DNA from: Candidatus Methanogaster sp. UBA203
GTDB taxonomy: Archaea; Halobacteriota; Methanosarcinia; Methanosarcinales; Methanogasteraceae
NCBI GenBank assembly: GCA_002503595.1
Contig: DASC01000049.1
Span: forward strand, 1,315-14,608
DNA length: 13,294 bases
Direction: 5' to 3'
How positions within the stretch are numbered: position 1 is the stretch's first letter; every line of letters starts with the position of its first letter. Under the pieces are notes generated by a model, which made no database searches, was not told the DNA's origin, and saw nothing but the letters and a program-made list of their open reading frames with translations. Positions 13,246 through 13,294 of this stretch are shown here, one piece after another. Made by a program: the position numbers and the translations under genes.

Positions 13246-13294
13246 AAAATTATCTCCTTGTATCCTATTAATTAGACTTGTTGCTAATTAGCGT

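Noticed and set aside
13262..13294. TAATTAG/CTAATTA inverted repeat at the right edge as an attachment site or operator
   Set aside because: It is short, AT-rich and cut by the window edge; chance or a TATA region explains it.

Overview
The window looks like a chromosomal segment of a euryarchaeon related to methanogens or anaerobic methane/alkane oxidisers (Methanosarcinales, ANME or Syntrophoarchaeum-like). The reasons are an HdrCBA-MvhD electron-bifurcating cluster, an archaeal-type RNase HII with a leaderless-looking start, TATA-like boxes about 30 bases before several starts, and archaeal Shine-Dalgarno sites (GGAGG, GAGGTGAT). The lineage is an inference; no rRNA or mcr gene is present.

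Left part (1-1288): the possible 3' tip of a + strand gene, then rnhB on the - strand, then a 386-base divergent intergenic region. Core (1289-7248, + strand): a tightly packed five-gene operon encoding an HdrD-like protein (HdrC and HdrB modules fused), HdrC, HdrB, a double-length HdrA and MvhD. Spacings are -8, ATGA overlap, TAATG overlap and 0. Together they should form a cytoplasmic flavin-based electron-bifurcating heterodisulfide-reductase-type complex. It has an extra catalytic subunit, and no hydrogenase, formate dehydrogenase or F420 subunit is encoded here, so its electron partner is unknown. A likely terminator follows mvhD.

Accessory part (7392-9466): a ribbon-helix-helix/PIN toxin-antitoxin pair, then a decayed copy of the hdrA 3' end carrying an internal 123-base deletion, then a small orphan membrane protein. 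Next is a GyrI-like domain pseudogene (- strand) split by a 235-bp non-autonomous element with 15-bp terminal inverted repeats and an 8-bp target duplication. Removing the element and one target copy restores the reading frame exactly. The element carries a nested 80-base palindromic repeat.

Right part (9467-13294, - strand): argG, a two-TM potassium channel with an RCK domain, a stand-alone TrkA/RCK protein and a small membrane protein lie in one close-packed unit. Upstream of argG is a rearrangement: a second, diverged copy of the first 41 argG codons, a MNT-type nucleotidyltransferase, and what looks like the first 39 codons of its HEPN (HepT-like) partner, which ends by ATGA overlap on the argG start. 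The argG duplicates form 123-bp direct repeats around this AT-rich cassette, so argG now seems to be translated behind a broken toxin-antitoxin module.

The strongest unusual signals are the IS66-like MITE inside the GyrI-like gene, the argG/MNT/HEPN rearrangement, the hdrA remnant, and the HdrD-like plus double-HdrA architecture.
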